From Draconibacterium sp. (GTDB lineage Bacteria; Bacteroidota; Bacteroidia; Bacteroidales; Prolixibacteraceae), in the NCBI GenBank assembly GCA_030595485.1, contig JAUVDE010000145.1, forward strand, positions 1-7,968: a stretch of DNA of 7,968 nucleotides, read 5' to 3'. The position numbers and the translations under genes were made by a program. Shown here in pieces: positions 1 through 6,975 of the stretch (position 1 is the stretch's first letter; each line of letters opens with the position of its first letter). The notes under the pieces are model-generated. The model saw nothing but the letters and a program-made list of their open reading frames with translations. It did no database searches and had not been told where the DNA came from.

Positions 1-501
1 CATTATTGCCTTTGTACGTGCCGAAACGCGTTTTTTAATCTCTGTGGTCCTAAATTGGAAACCATCTTCTTCAAACACAGGAACAGGGACAGGCTTCGCC
101 TCAATAAATTTAATAAAGTTGGAATAACAAGCATAACCCGGGTCGGAAAGAATTATTTCGTCGCCTGCTTCACACAATACACCAAGCGTTAATAGTATTG
201 CAGGCGAACTACCTGAAGTCACAATAATTTGCTCGGACGAAACAGAAACTCCGTATTCTCGTCCGTACTTTTTTGCAATTTCTTCGCGTAACTCAGGATC
301 ACCCAGACTATGCGTATAATGTGTTCGTCCTTCGGAGAAAGCGCATTGTACCGCTTTGGCCACACATGTAGGCACATCAAAATCGGGTTCTCCCACTTCT
401 AAATGCACCACATCAATTCCCTGCTGCTCCATTTTGGCTGCCTTCTCTAAAACTTCCATTACAATAAATGGGGTAATCTCTTTGGCCTTTTGTGTTATCA
501 T
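1..501 (-). CDS. Class I/II PLP-dependent aminotransferase, N-terminal 167 residues (cut by window edge)
   Basis: This is the N-terminal part of a fold-type I aminotransferase of the aspartate/alanine aminotransferase group. Such enzymes move an amino group between an amino acid and a 2-oxo acid in the cytoplasm. It starts at the ATG at 501-499 and stays open to base 1. Family marks seen are VGEPDF (residues 36-41), YTHSLGDPELREEIA (62-76), TSGSSPAI (95-102, the region that holds the PLP phosphate) and DPGYACY (120-126). The PLP-binding lysine and the C-terminal domain lie outside the window, so substrate and completeness cannot be judged. It follows the SIS-domain gene on the same strand after a 70-base gap that holds a promoter-like sequence, so it may be read both from the upstream genes and on its own. 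The family is certain; the exact reaction is not. Confidence 0.93.
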   Translation of the reverse strand, partial: MITQKAKEITPFIVMEVLEKAAKMEQQGIDVVHLEVGEPDFDVPTCVAKAVQCAFSEGRTHYTHSLGDPELREEIAKKYGREYGVSVSSEQIIVTSGSSPAILLTLGVLCEAGDEIILSDPGYACYSNFIKFIEAKPVPVPVFEEDGFQFRTTEIKKRVSARTKAIM

Positions 502-525
502 CGATTACAGGAATTTGGTTTGGGA

Positions 526-556
526 CTAATTTACACATTCATACAAATGCCTACAA
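526..556 (-). promoter_or_regulatory. Candidate Bacteroidota promoter before the aminotransferase
   Basis: On the minus strand, TTG (556-554) is followed by a 20-base spacer and TAAATTAG (533-526). This is one mismatch from the Bacteroidota -7 pattern TAnnTTTG, at the expected spacing. Transcription would begin near 519, about 18 bases before the ATG at 501. The gene could therefore be expressed separately from the SIS gene. In AT-rich DNA such matches arise by chance, so this is a candidate only. Confidence 0.35.
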
Positions 557-571
557 TGCTATTCCTCAGTT

Positions 572-1495
572 TTATTTCTTTAAATCAACACGAGTTATTT
601 TACTGCCCACCTGAAACACTGACTTTAGTTTAAGCTTGTTTGCCAGATAATCTGCTGCAAAATAAAATGGCAAAGGCATTGTTATGGGGCTAAAAACACT
701 ATCGACCAATGTATTATTTACTTCTAAAATATTGGCACCTGCCGCCTTAACTGTTTCGAGAAGACGTGAAGTACGTTTTTGCTCTGGTCCGATATGGTTT
801 ATGGCAATTACCAACGAATCTTTTGCTGTTTCTTTAAAACCATGGTCGTATTGCGAAACCGACATGGATAATACCGGAACTTTAATTACAGTGCTTAAAA
901 CAAGAGCCGCCATATTTGCGGTGGCGATATTGGGTCCATTTCCTAAAATATAAATAGGGCCTTTTCTACGCCAACGGAGTTTACTTCGTATTAACTCCCC
1001 CATTTGCTCCCCTATTTGTTCAAAATGTACCATATGCTCTTTCAAAATCGTTATGGCCTCCAAAGGGTCGAAACCAAATCCAAGATACAACACCAACAAA
1101 GTATTAATATAAGTTTTTCCTGTAAGCTTACTTTCATCGCCCGAATACAACAATACCGTCTTAGCACAGTTTTCGTGTTTCACTAGCGGACTGTCTTCGC
1201 TGTTAACTACTGCCGTAAAAGATTTCACATAATCGGCACACCACAAGGTTTCGGAACTTTGCCCCGATTGCGAAATTAAAACACCATTTTCAGGGTTTTT
1301 ATATTTTATCAGATAATTGTAGTATTCTGCAGCTTTTTCTGGCAAAATATTTATGCCTAAGTAACGAAATGCTTTTGTGGCAAAACCCGATGCCCCCATT
1401 CCAATGTAGGGAACATCTTCAGGTAAAATCAAACCTTTGTTTTTTTGGTAACACAATTCGGCTCTGTATGGAATCTCGTATATCTCGTTTTTCAC
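572..1495 (-). CDS. Double SIS-domain protein related to the GlmS isomerase / FrlB deglycase group, atypical active site
   Basis: SIS domains bind phosphorylated sugars. This 307-residue protein has two, in the arrangement of the GlmS isomerase half and the FrlB/FraB deglycases. The first holds GMGAS (residues 32-36) and SQSGQSSET (75-83), the phosphate-binding loop. The second begins at ILGNGPN (183-189). Aligned without gaps to E. coli GlmS, His218 matches His504 and Lys299 matches Lys603, but Met195, Val199 and Thr202 stand where GlmS has Glu481, Lys485 and Glu488. The usual catalytic glutamate is therefore missing, and the reaction may differ. The GTG at 1495 is chosen as start because the protein then begins VKNEIYEIPYRAE, like the family N-terminus. 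The frame stays open to a TTG at 1576, directly after the kinase stop, but that adds 27 Phe-rich residues unlike the family. It follows a fructosamine-type kinase gene on the same strand, which suggests its substrate is the phosphorylated product. No glutaminase domain is present, so it is not GlmS itself. Confidence 0.88.
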   Translation of the reverse strand: MKNEIYEIPYRAELCYQKNKGLILPEDVPYIGMGASGFATKAFRYLGINILPEKAAEYYNYLIKYKNPENGVLISQSGQSSETLWCADYVKSFTAVVNSEDSPLVKHENCAKTVLLYSGDESKLTGKTYINTLLVLYLGFGFDPLEAITILKEHMVHFEQIGEQMGELIRSKLRWRRKGPIYILGNGPNIATANMAALVLSTVIKVPVLSMSVSQYDHGFKETAKDSLVIAINHIGPEQKRTSRLLETVKAAGANILEVNNTLVDSVFSPITMPLPFYFAADYLANKLKLKSVFQVGSKITRVDLKK

Positions 1496-1576
1496 CCTTG
1501 TTATTTTTTGAATTATTTTATAAGGTACAAAAAACAGATTGAAGAAATCAAATAAAATGGGCAGAAAATGTAACAA

Positions 1577-2461
1577 TCAGACAAACTGCTGTGCAATTGA
1601 CAAGGCTTGACTTCCATATCCACCTCCAAATAAATAGTAATGATTTAAGACATGATACAGCTGATAAAGTGAGTTTCGACTTCTCCAATCCTTAGCCAAA
1701 GGGTTTACTTCATTGTAGGCGTCATAAAACTTCTGGGAGAAACCTCCAAACATTTTAATTATGGCAAATTCCATTTCCCGATCGGCATAATATACAGCAG
1801 GATCAATCAGTGCCGGCCCTTGTTTGGTGGTCATATAATTTCCCGACCACAAATCGCCATGAATCAATACAGGGCACGATTCTGCTGGAATTAAGTCGGG
1901 TATTTTCAGCAGTAATCTCTCAAACAAATTTTGTTCAGAAAAAGAAAATGGTCTTTCACTTTGAATCAAGGTCAATAAAAACCGAAGTCTGTTTTCAGCA
2001 TAAAAAACATTCCAATCACGTTCCCAATTATTATTCTGCTCAGTCGCACCACAATAATTATGGTTTTGAAAACCAAACTTATCATTGGCATATTGATGAA
2101 TAAGCGCAAGCCCTCTCCCCAATTTTTCATCATCACCATCTACAATATTTTGAGGTTCCAAATATTCAAGAACAAGAAACCCCGGAGTAGAATCTATATC
2201 CTTTGCACAAAATACTTCCGGTATCTTTAAATATCCTTTCGAAGCCTTACCAAGCTCTTTTAATCCTTCAGCTTCACACAAAAACATATCCGTTCTTTCA
2301 GCATTATTCCATTTCAAAAAGAATGGACCAATATTGGTTTCCAGCTTCAAAGCATTATTTATACAACCTCCTCCGAGTTTATTCGAAGAAACAACAGTTA
2401 TTATTTCATTTGTTTTATCTGAAAGATGTGCTTCTACACTTTTAATAACTTTGTTAAACAT
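1577..2461 (-). CDS. Fructosamine/ketosamine kinase family protein
   Basis: Members use ATP to phosphorylate the sugar part of glycated amines (Amadori products). Human FN3K acts at C3 of fructosamines; many bacterial members prefer ribulosamines or erythrulosamines. The 294-residue length is normal for the family. Visible marks are the nucleotide loop LGGGCINNA (residues 29-37) with its Cys33, FFLKWN with Lys50 for ATP phosphates, the catalytic IHGDLWSGN (199-207, base Asp202), and the metal-binding LIDPAVYYADREMEFA (217-232, Asp219). The ATG at 2461 gives a standard N-terminus (MFNKVIKSVEAHL); an in-frame TTG at 2497 would add 12 residues and is less likely. The stop at 1577 is followed at once by the open frame of the SIS gene, 81 bases before its likely GTG start, so the two are very probably co-transcribed. 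The P-loop cysteine matches the redox-sensitive cysteine described in FN3K-family kinases. Whether the target is a small metabolite or protein-bound is not visible. Confidence 0.93.
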   Translation of the reverse strand: MFNKVIKSVEAHLSDKTNEIITVVSSNKLGGGCINNALKLETNIGPFFLKWNNAERTDMFLCEAEGLKELGKASKGYLKIPEVFCAKDIDSTPGFLVLEYLEPQNIVDGDDEKLGRGLALIHQYANDKFGFQNHNYCGATEQNNNWERDWNVFYAENRLRFLLTLIQSERPFSFSEQNLFERLLLKIPDLIPAESCPVLIHGDLWSGNYMTTKQGPALIDPAVYYADREMEFAIIKMFGGFSQKFYDAYNEVNPLAKDWRSRNSLYQLYHVLNHYYLFGGGYGSQALSIAQQFV

Positions 2462-2517
2462 GGTCACTATTAAAATAAGTGCTTTAAACTTAAACAATTT
2501 CGTTCAATTTTGGGCTG

Positions 2518-2556
2518 AGAGTATTTTCAACTCTTGAATTCTAAAAAAAATAGAAT
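2518..2556. promoter_or_regulatory. Two adjacent dyads between the divergent kinase and sensor genes, possible operator
   Basis: AGAGT (2518-2522) pairs with ACTCT (2530-2534) across 7 bases, and ATTCTA (2538-2543) pairs with TAGAAT (2551-2556) across 7 A residues. Their centres, near 2526 and 2547, are 21 bases apart, about two helical turns, on the same face of the DNA. They lie between the starts of the ketosamine kinase gene (2461) and the sensor kinase gene (2623), where a shared operator would sit. No gene ends here, so a terminator role is unlikely. The arms are short and AT-rich and their half-sites are not alike, so chance is a real alternative. Confidence 0.25.
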
Positions 2557-2576
2557 GCTTAACCTCTATTTCACAT

Positions 2577-2603
2577 TTTGTTTAAAAAACTTTTCTAGTT
2601 TTG
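2577..2603 (+). promoter_or_regulatory. Candidate Bacteroidota promoter for the sensor histidine kinase
   Basis: TAGTTTTG at 2596-2603 fits the Bacteroidota -7 consensus TAnnTTTG exactly. A TTTG at 2577-2580 could serve as the -33 element, but the spacer is only 15 bases, shorter than the usual 19-21. Transcription would start around 2610, leaving a leader of about 13 bases before the ATG at 2623. Confidence 0.4.
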
Positions 2604-2622
2604 TTATAAATACTAACCCAAA

Positions 2623-4254
2623 ATGTTTCGTATAGCCTCAGTTTCACTATTTATTCTATTCTTTTCCATTCAAGCTAAACCACAGCACAAGGTAATGTTT
2701 AGCGATCACTACCCACCTTATAATTTCACAACCGAGAATGGGGAGTTAACTGGATTTAATATCGATATTCTAAAGGCAATTATCGACTTATACGAGTTAG
2801 AAATTGAAATAAATGGGAATACCTGGGATATAATAAACCAAGCTTTAATGAAAGGTGATATTCAAGCAATTGGAGGAACACATTACCCTGGTAGTACTGA
2901 CAATGATTATATATATACACGCTCATCCATAAATACTTCGCATTGTTTTTTATACAACAAAAACTTTCATAAACGATTCTCTTTAGAAAAATTACGTTCA
3001 ATCCAAAAACCTCTTGTTGCCCTGTGGAAAAATGATGTATTATTACATTATATACTTTCCATTAACCCTTCCACTCAATTTATTTTCGTTAATAACTATG
3101 AAGAACTACTAAACAGGCTTGAACGCGAGGATGTAACCTGTGTAATTGCCCAAAGGGTTGGGGCTATGTATTATGCAGACAAATTAGGTAAAGACCACAT
3201 TCGTACTAGTAACCACAGAATTTTGGAACTCAACATGGGCTTTAAGGTTTCGAAAGATGCTCCGGAACTAGCTGCAGTAATAAATAATGGACTTGAAGTT
3301 CTAATTTCAAATGGCCAATACCAGCTTATTTACGACAAATGGATAAAAACTTATAATGAAGACAAAAACGATTGGCAAGACTACTTAAAATATATTTTAA
3401 TGGTAAGCATTTTAGTTGTTGCTATAATTATGCTACTATTATTTGCCAACCAGGTATTACAAAAAAGAGTACGAAATAAAACAAAAGACCTTCAACAGCA
3501 GTTGAGCCTTAATGCTCAAATAATGCAAGAGCTTGAACAACAAAAACAAAGAGCTGAAGAAAGCGACATAATGAAATCGGCCTTTTTAGCAAATATGAGT
3601 CATGAAATTCGTACGCCTATGAATGGGATACTTGGCTTTACCGATTTGTTGGAGTCGCAGGAGTATTCGCGTGAAGAGCAACTCCAGTTTATTAGCGTTA
3701 TTAAACAGAGTGGCAACCGTATGCTCAGCACCATCAACAATATTATTGATGTTTCGAAACTTGAAGCTGGTGCAGAAAAAATAAAAATTACCAAAGTAGA
3801 CGTTATGGAAATCCTAACAGAGCTACTCCACTTTTTCGAGCACGAAGCCAACTCTAAAGGCTTACAATTAAATATTGTTGAAAATAACCCATCAAATCCT
3901 AACGAGTTTTATACGGATGAATACAAGCTTAACTCCATATTAACGAACCTTATTAAGAATGCACTCAAGTTTACGAAGAAAGGTTTCGTGAAAATTGATT
4001 TAACACTTTCCCATAAACAAGCTAAATTTACGATTGAAGATTCGGGTATTGGAATTTCAACAGAAAAACAGGAAGCAATTTTCAACCAGTTTGTGCAAGC
4101 TGATTCTTCACACTCAAGTGGCTTCGAAGGGTCTGGATTAGGATTATCAATAACCAAAGGGTATGTAGACCTTTTACAGGGAACCATTCGGATGGAATCG
4201 AGATTAAATAAGGGAACTATATTTTATGTAAGTATTCCTAATTCAGTAAAATAA
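2623..4254 (+). CDS. Membrane histidine kinase with periplasmic substrate-binding sensor domain
   Basis: This 543-residue protein should sense a ligand in the periplasm and pass phosphate to a response regulator. In order: a signal peptide (residues 1-18), a solute-binding protein family 3 domain (about 22-246, opening with DHYPPYNFTTENGELTGFN), one membrane helix (256-275), a coiled coil (about 282-320), a HisKA domain with FLANMSHEIRTPMNG (phospho-accepting His327), and a HATPase domain with N-box Asn446, DSGIGIS (473-479), IFNQFVQ (486-492) and GSGLGLSI (503-510). All kinase motifs look intact. There is no receiver or HPt domain, and no response regulator in the window, so its partner is elsewhere. 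The binding domain has Thr92 and Gln177 where amino-acid-binding members have the Arg and Asp that clamp the ligand, so the ligand is probably not an ordinary amino acid. The gene diverges from the ketosamine kinase operon and ends tail to tail, 21 bases from the DksA-like gene. Confidence 0.95.
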   Translation: MFRIASVSLFILFFSIQAKPQHKVMFSDHYPPYNFTTENGELTGFNIDILKAIIDLYELEIEINGNTWDIINQALMKGDIQAIGGTHYPGSTDNDYIYTRSSINTSHCFLYNKNFHKRFSLEKLRSIQKPLVALWKNDVLLHYILSINPSTQFIFVNNYEELLNRLEREDVTCVIAQRVGAMYYADKLGKDHIRTSNHRILELNMGFKVSKDAPELAAVINNGLEVLISNGQYQLIYDKWIKTYNEDKNDWQDYLKYILMVSILVVAIIMLLLFANQVLQKRVRNKTKDLQQQLSLNAQIMQELEQQKQRAEESDIMKSAFLANMSHEIRTPMNGILGFTDLLESQEYSREEQLQFISVIKQSGNRMLSTINNIIDVSKLEAGAEKIKITKVDVMEILTELLHFFEHEANSKGLQLNIVENNPSNPNEFYTDEYKLNSILTNLIKNALKFTKKGFVKIDLTLSHKQAKFTIEDSGIGISTEKQEAIFNQFVQADSSHSSGFEGSGLGLSITKGYVDLLQGTIRMESRLNKGTIFYVSIPNSVK

Positions 4255-4275
4255 TTAGTGGTAACCTGACACTAT

Positions 4276-4602
4276 TTAGTTTGAGCACTTCACACAGGTT
4301 CGCGACTGGGGTACTATTAAGATCCGCCCCACTGGAATAGGCTGTCTACATTTAAAGCATAGCCCAAAGTCATCATTATCAACCTTGGTAAGCGCAAACT
4401 TAAGTTTCTCAAATTTCTCTTTGGCTTTTCTCAAAGCAGCTTCAGTAACACTCTTATTATTTATGGCATCCATTCTTGAAATTCGGCCAATCGAATTTTC
4501 AGGAGCAATGGGTTTTGTTAACTCCTTGTACTCTATAATCTGCTTTTCTGTTTTATCAATCTCAGATTCAATTATGGCTCTTATTTCAACTTTATCTAAC
4601 AA
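4276..4602 (-). CDS. Small TraR/DksA-family zinc-finger protein
   Basis: DksA/TraR-type proteins bind RNA polymerase through its secondary channel and change transcription initiation, often together with ppGpp. This 108-residue protein has a long helical, charged first part (about 1-75) that can form the coiled coil, with RMDAINN (43-49) near the expected turn. A C-terminal zinc finger follows: Cys82-x2-Cys85 and Cys103-x2-Cys106, with the typical FGLCFKCRQPIPVGRIL between the pairs. All four zinc cysteines are present. It is shorter than E. coli DksA (151 residues) and resembles the small Bacteroidota members. No ATG lies near the N-terminus; the best start is TTG at 4602-4600, giving MLDKVEIRA, with ATT at 4611 as a less likely choice. 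It is 12 bases after the ftsY stop and in the same frame, so it is likely in one transcript with ftsY and translationally coupled. Its regulatory targets cannot be inferred. Confidence 0.88.
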   Translation of the reverse strand: MLDKVEIRAIIESEIDKTEKQIIEYKELTKPIAPENSIGRISRMDAINNKSVTEAALRKAKEKFEKLKFALTKVDNDDFGLCFKCRQPIPVGRILIVPQSRTCVKCSN

Positions 4603-4614
4603 GGCTTCAATTTT

Positions 4615-5565
4615 TTATGAGAAAAGTGAATCGACAAATTCGCTACGTCGGAAGATTTGAAGGTGTTCCAATTTTTCACCAATTCCAATATATTTTACAG
4701 GGATTTTAAATTGGTCAGAAATACCAATAACTACCCCACCTTTAGCTGTACCATCTAATTTAGTAAGTGCTAGAGCAGTTACTTCAGTAGCTTTTGTAAA
4801 TTGTTTGGCTTGTTCAAAAGCATTTTGCCCCGTTGAACCATCTAAAACCAACAATACTTCTTGTGGTGCATTGGGCACAATTTTTTGCATTACTTTCTTA
4901 ATTTTCGAAAGCTCGTTCATTAGATTCACCTTGTTATGCAAACGGCCTGCTGTATCAATAATTACCACATCGGCATTACTCGCTACAGCTGATGCCAAAG
5001 TATCATAAGCCACAGAGGCGGGATCTGAACCCATTTTTTGCTTTATAATCGGCACATCAACACGCTGAGCCCAAACCTCTAATTGCTCAATAGCAGCAGC
5101 TCTAAAAGTATCGGCGGCTCCTAACATAACCGATTTCCCAGCCTGTTTAAAATTGTAGGCCAGTTTTCCAATGGTGGTTGTTTTGCCAACACCATTTACA
5201 CCAACAACCATAATTACATATGGACCTTCAGTTTCAGGAAGTTCAAAATTGGAAACATCTGCCGAATTATTCTCTTCCAAAAGAGATGAAATCTCTTCTT
5301 TCAAAATACTATTCAGCTCATTAACACCCATGTATTTATCACGCGAAACTCGCTCCTCAATACGTCCAATAATTTTCAAAGTGGTATCAACACCTACATC
5401 TGAAGAAATTAATACTTCCTCGAGATTATCGAGCACCTCATCGTCAACCTTTGATTTCCCGACAACGGCCCGACTCAACTTCTTAAAAACACTCTCTTTG
5501 GTTTTTGACAAACCCTCATCGAGATTTTCTTTCTTTTTTCTGCTAAAACTTCCAAATAAGGCCAT
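4615..5565 (-). CDS. ftsY: Signal recognition particle receptor FtsY
   Basis: FtsY is the membrane-associated GTPase that docks the signal recognition particle carrying ribosomes that make membrane proteins. The 316-residue protein is essentially the NG core: the N domain helices (about 20-95) and the SRP-type GTPase domain with GVNGVGKTT (G1, 122-130), DTFRAAA (152-158), DTAGR (204-208) and TKLDG (268-272). ALTKLDGTAKGG at the end of G4 is the family signature. There is no long acidic A domain as in E. coli; only a short basic stretch (MALFGSFSRKKK) is available for membrane contact, as is common in Bacteroidota. The ATG at 5565 is preferred over an in-frame GTG at 5598, which would add 11 non-conserved residues. 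The usual Bacteroidota neighbours (rpmB, rpmG and a DUF4295 small gene upstream, rimO downstream) are absent. Instead a lipoprotein gene lies 114 bases upstream and a DksA-like gene downstream. Confidence 0.98.
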   Translation of the reverse strand: MALFGSFSRKKKENLDEGLSKTKESVFKKLSRAVVGKSKVDDEVLDNLEEVLISSDVGVDTTLKIIGRIEERVSRDKYMGVNELNSILKEEISSLLEENNSADVSNFELPETEGPYVIMVVGVNGVGKTTTIGKLAYNFKQAGKSVMLGAADTFRAAAIEQLEVWAQRVDVPIIKQKMGSDPASVAYDTLASAVASNADVVIIDTAGRLHNKVNLMNELSKIKKVMQKIVPNAPQEVLLVLDGSTGQNAFEQAKQFTKATEVTALALTKLDGTAKGGVVIGISDQFKIPVKYIGIGEKLEHLQIFRRSEFVDSLFS

Positions 5566-5679
5566 AGTAATGTGATTTGAAGCTGCTAAAAATAACACAA
5601 AATTTGGTAAGGCGATGTGCTTATCCGAAAATTCATTCGATTATGGACATATACCTTTTAACAGCCTGTAATTACGCAA

Positions 5680-6954
5680 CTATTCTGTCAATTTATAAGC
5701 CAACAAAACATCGCCATGACGAATATACATAACTCCCTGGGCTAAAACAGGATGTGCAAAATGATGACCGGAACCTTGTTTTATCTTAAAACTACTTATT
5801 ACTTGCAAATGGTTTTCTTTATAACCAATTAGATTTACATCACCATTCATTCCATAACAAATGAACTTATCATCAACACGGATTATACTTCCAGTTGCAG
5901 CTTTAACCGAATCTACAACTTCTCCGGTTTCAATGTCGAGTGCCTTTAACCAGTTTCCTTTTACCATTGTAAATAATTTGTTATCCACTTCTACATATCC
6001 ATTAAAATTGTTCTTAATTTTAGAATTCTGCCAAAGTCTGTCTATTCTACTTCCATTATTTGAAATTTGTAAGCGCACAGCTCCATCCTCTTTTTCATTT
6101 CCAATGAAATAGATATTCCCATCAACATATAAGGGCGAATTACAATGTTCCCCATCATATTGAAAGTGAGGAATAAAATAGGATCCGAGCGCTCGACCAG
6201 TTTCAGAATCGACTGCATATATAAAGTGTCGGGAATGCGTAATCAACACCTTTCGTTCGGGCAGTTGCACCAGCAAAGGCGAACAATACGCAAAAGTGTC
6301 AAGCATGGCTTTGCTCGACCAAATTATTTCGCCATTAAACCGATTGAATGCAACCGTATTGTTTTTATCTCCTCCCGGAAAACAATACACCTTTTCACTA
6401 TCTACAACTACCGATTCTGAATAACCAAAAAAGTTATCCAATCCTCCCAACTCCTTAACAATATCAACGGCCCATTTTTCATTACCTGTTTCAGTTTCAA
6501 AACAAGCTAATCTACCTTTACCTGAAGTAGCGTAAACCAAATTATCAACAACAGTTGGTGTTGAACGCGAACCAGGGTATGTCGCAGAAAAACCTTCACC
6601 CATAAACTCGGGACCATTAGGTGATTTCCAAAGCAGATTCCCCTGCAAGTCAAAAGCAAATAAGAAACTGCTACTATCCTGTTCTCCATTCACAAAAATC
6701 GTATTACCTAAAACTGATGGAGCAGCATACCCCTTTCCGATACCATTATAAGCCCAAAGTAACTCGGGGCCCTCTTTAGGCCATTCTTTTAACAGACCTG
6801 TCTCAGAGTAATGCCCATCACGATTAATTCCTCGCCACTGGGCAATCTCAGGCTCAATTTCTGTTGATGACTTTGTTGTGCACCCTACTGCAAAGGCAAA
6901 CACTAGCATTATTAAAAGAAGAGAATTGACAAAACAAGAACTGGTTCGGTTCAT
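5680..6954 (-). CDS. PQQ-type beta-propeller repeat lipoprotein
   Basis: This 424-residue protein is predicted to be exported and lipid-anchored. It has an N-terminal hydrophobic stretch (about 10-23) ending in the lipobox AVGC with Cys25 as the modified residue. After a short linker comes QWRGINRDGHYSETGLLKEW (39-58), the usual opening of a family of PQQ-like propeller proteins found in Bacteroidota and Planctomycetes. About eight repeats of the form ...VYATSGKGRLACFETETGNEKW... follow, which fits an eight-bladed propeller. No quinoprotein dehydrogenase active site was recognised, so a binding or scaffold role is more likely than PQQ catalysis. The residues after Cys25 (TTKSSTEIEPE) do not form a clear surface-export signal, so the site is probably the periplasmic face of a membrane. 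The ATG at 6954 is chosen because it puts the lipobox in place; an in-frame TTG at 6999 would add 15 residues ahead of the signal peptide. It may be transcribed with ftsY, but the link looks accidental. The true ligand is unknown. Confidence 0.9.
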   Translation of the reverse strand: MNRTSSCFVNSLLLIMLVFAFAVGCTTKSSTEIEPEIAQWRGINRDGHYSETGLLKEWPKEGPELLWAYNGIGKGYAAPSVLGNTIFVNGEQDSSSFLFAFDLQGNLLWKSPNGPEFMGEGFSATYPGSRSTPTVVDNLVYATSGKGRLACFETETGNEKWAVDIVKELGGLDNFFGYSESVVVDSEKVYCFPGGDKNNTVAFNRFNGEIIWSSKAMLDTFAYCSPLLVQLPERKVLITHSRHFIYAVDSETGRALGSYFIPHFQYDGEHCNSPLYVDGNIYFIGNEKEDGAVRLQISNNGSRIDRLWQNSKIKNNFNGYVEVDNKLFTMVKGNWLKALDIETGEVVDSVKAATGSIIRVDDKFICYGMNGDVNLIGYKENHLQVISSFKIKQGSGHHFAHPVLAQGVMYIRHGDVLLAYKLTE

Positions 6955-6975
6955 GATATGAGATTTTCGTTGCAC

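Noticed and set aside
572..1495. Calling the SIS gene glmS
   Set aside because: There is no glutaminase domain, and the isomerase glutamates and lysine (Glu481, Lys485, Glu488) are replaced.
1496..1576. N-terminal extension of the SIS protein from TTG at 1576
   Set aside because: The added 27 residues are Phe-rich and unlike the family. The TTG falls directly after the kinase stop, and the GTG at 1495 gives a family-like N-terminus.
2462..2497. Extension of the ketosamine kinase from TTG at 2497
   Set aside because: It adds 12 hydrophobic residues not expected in the family; the ATG at 2461 gives the normal length.
4256..4274. Possible two-way terminator between the convergent sensor and DksA-like genes (TAGTG, 9-base loop, CACTA)
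   Set aside because: The stem is only five base pairs with a wide loop and only short T runs. It may still act as a weak stop, but cannot be supported.
5171..5575. 134-residue open frame on the plus strand
   Set aside because: It lies wholly inside ftsY on the other strand, is Ser/Thr/Phe-rich low-complexity sequence and matches no family. It is a shadow of the GTPase gene.
5598..5630. Promoter-like TTTC-N21-AAATTTTG upstream of ftsY on the minus strand
   Set aside because: Both boxes have mismatches to the Bacteroidota consensus, and the region is AT-rich enough to produce this by chance.
5680..6954. Calling the propeller protein a PQQ-dependent alcohol dehydrogenase
   Set aside because: It is about 424 residues with a lipobox and propeller repeats only; no quinoprotein catalytic or cofactor motif was recognised.
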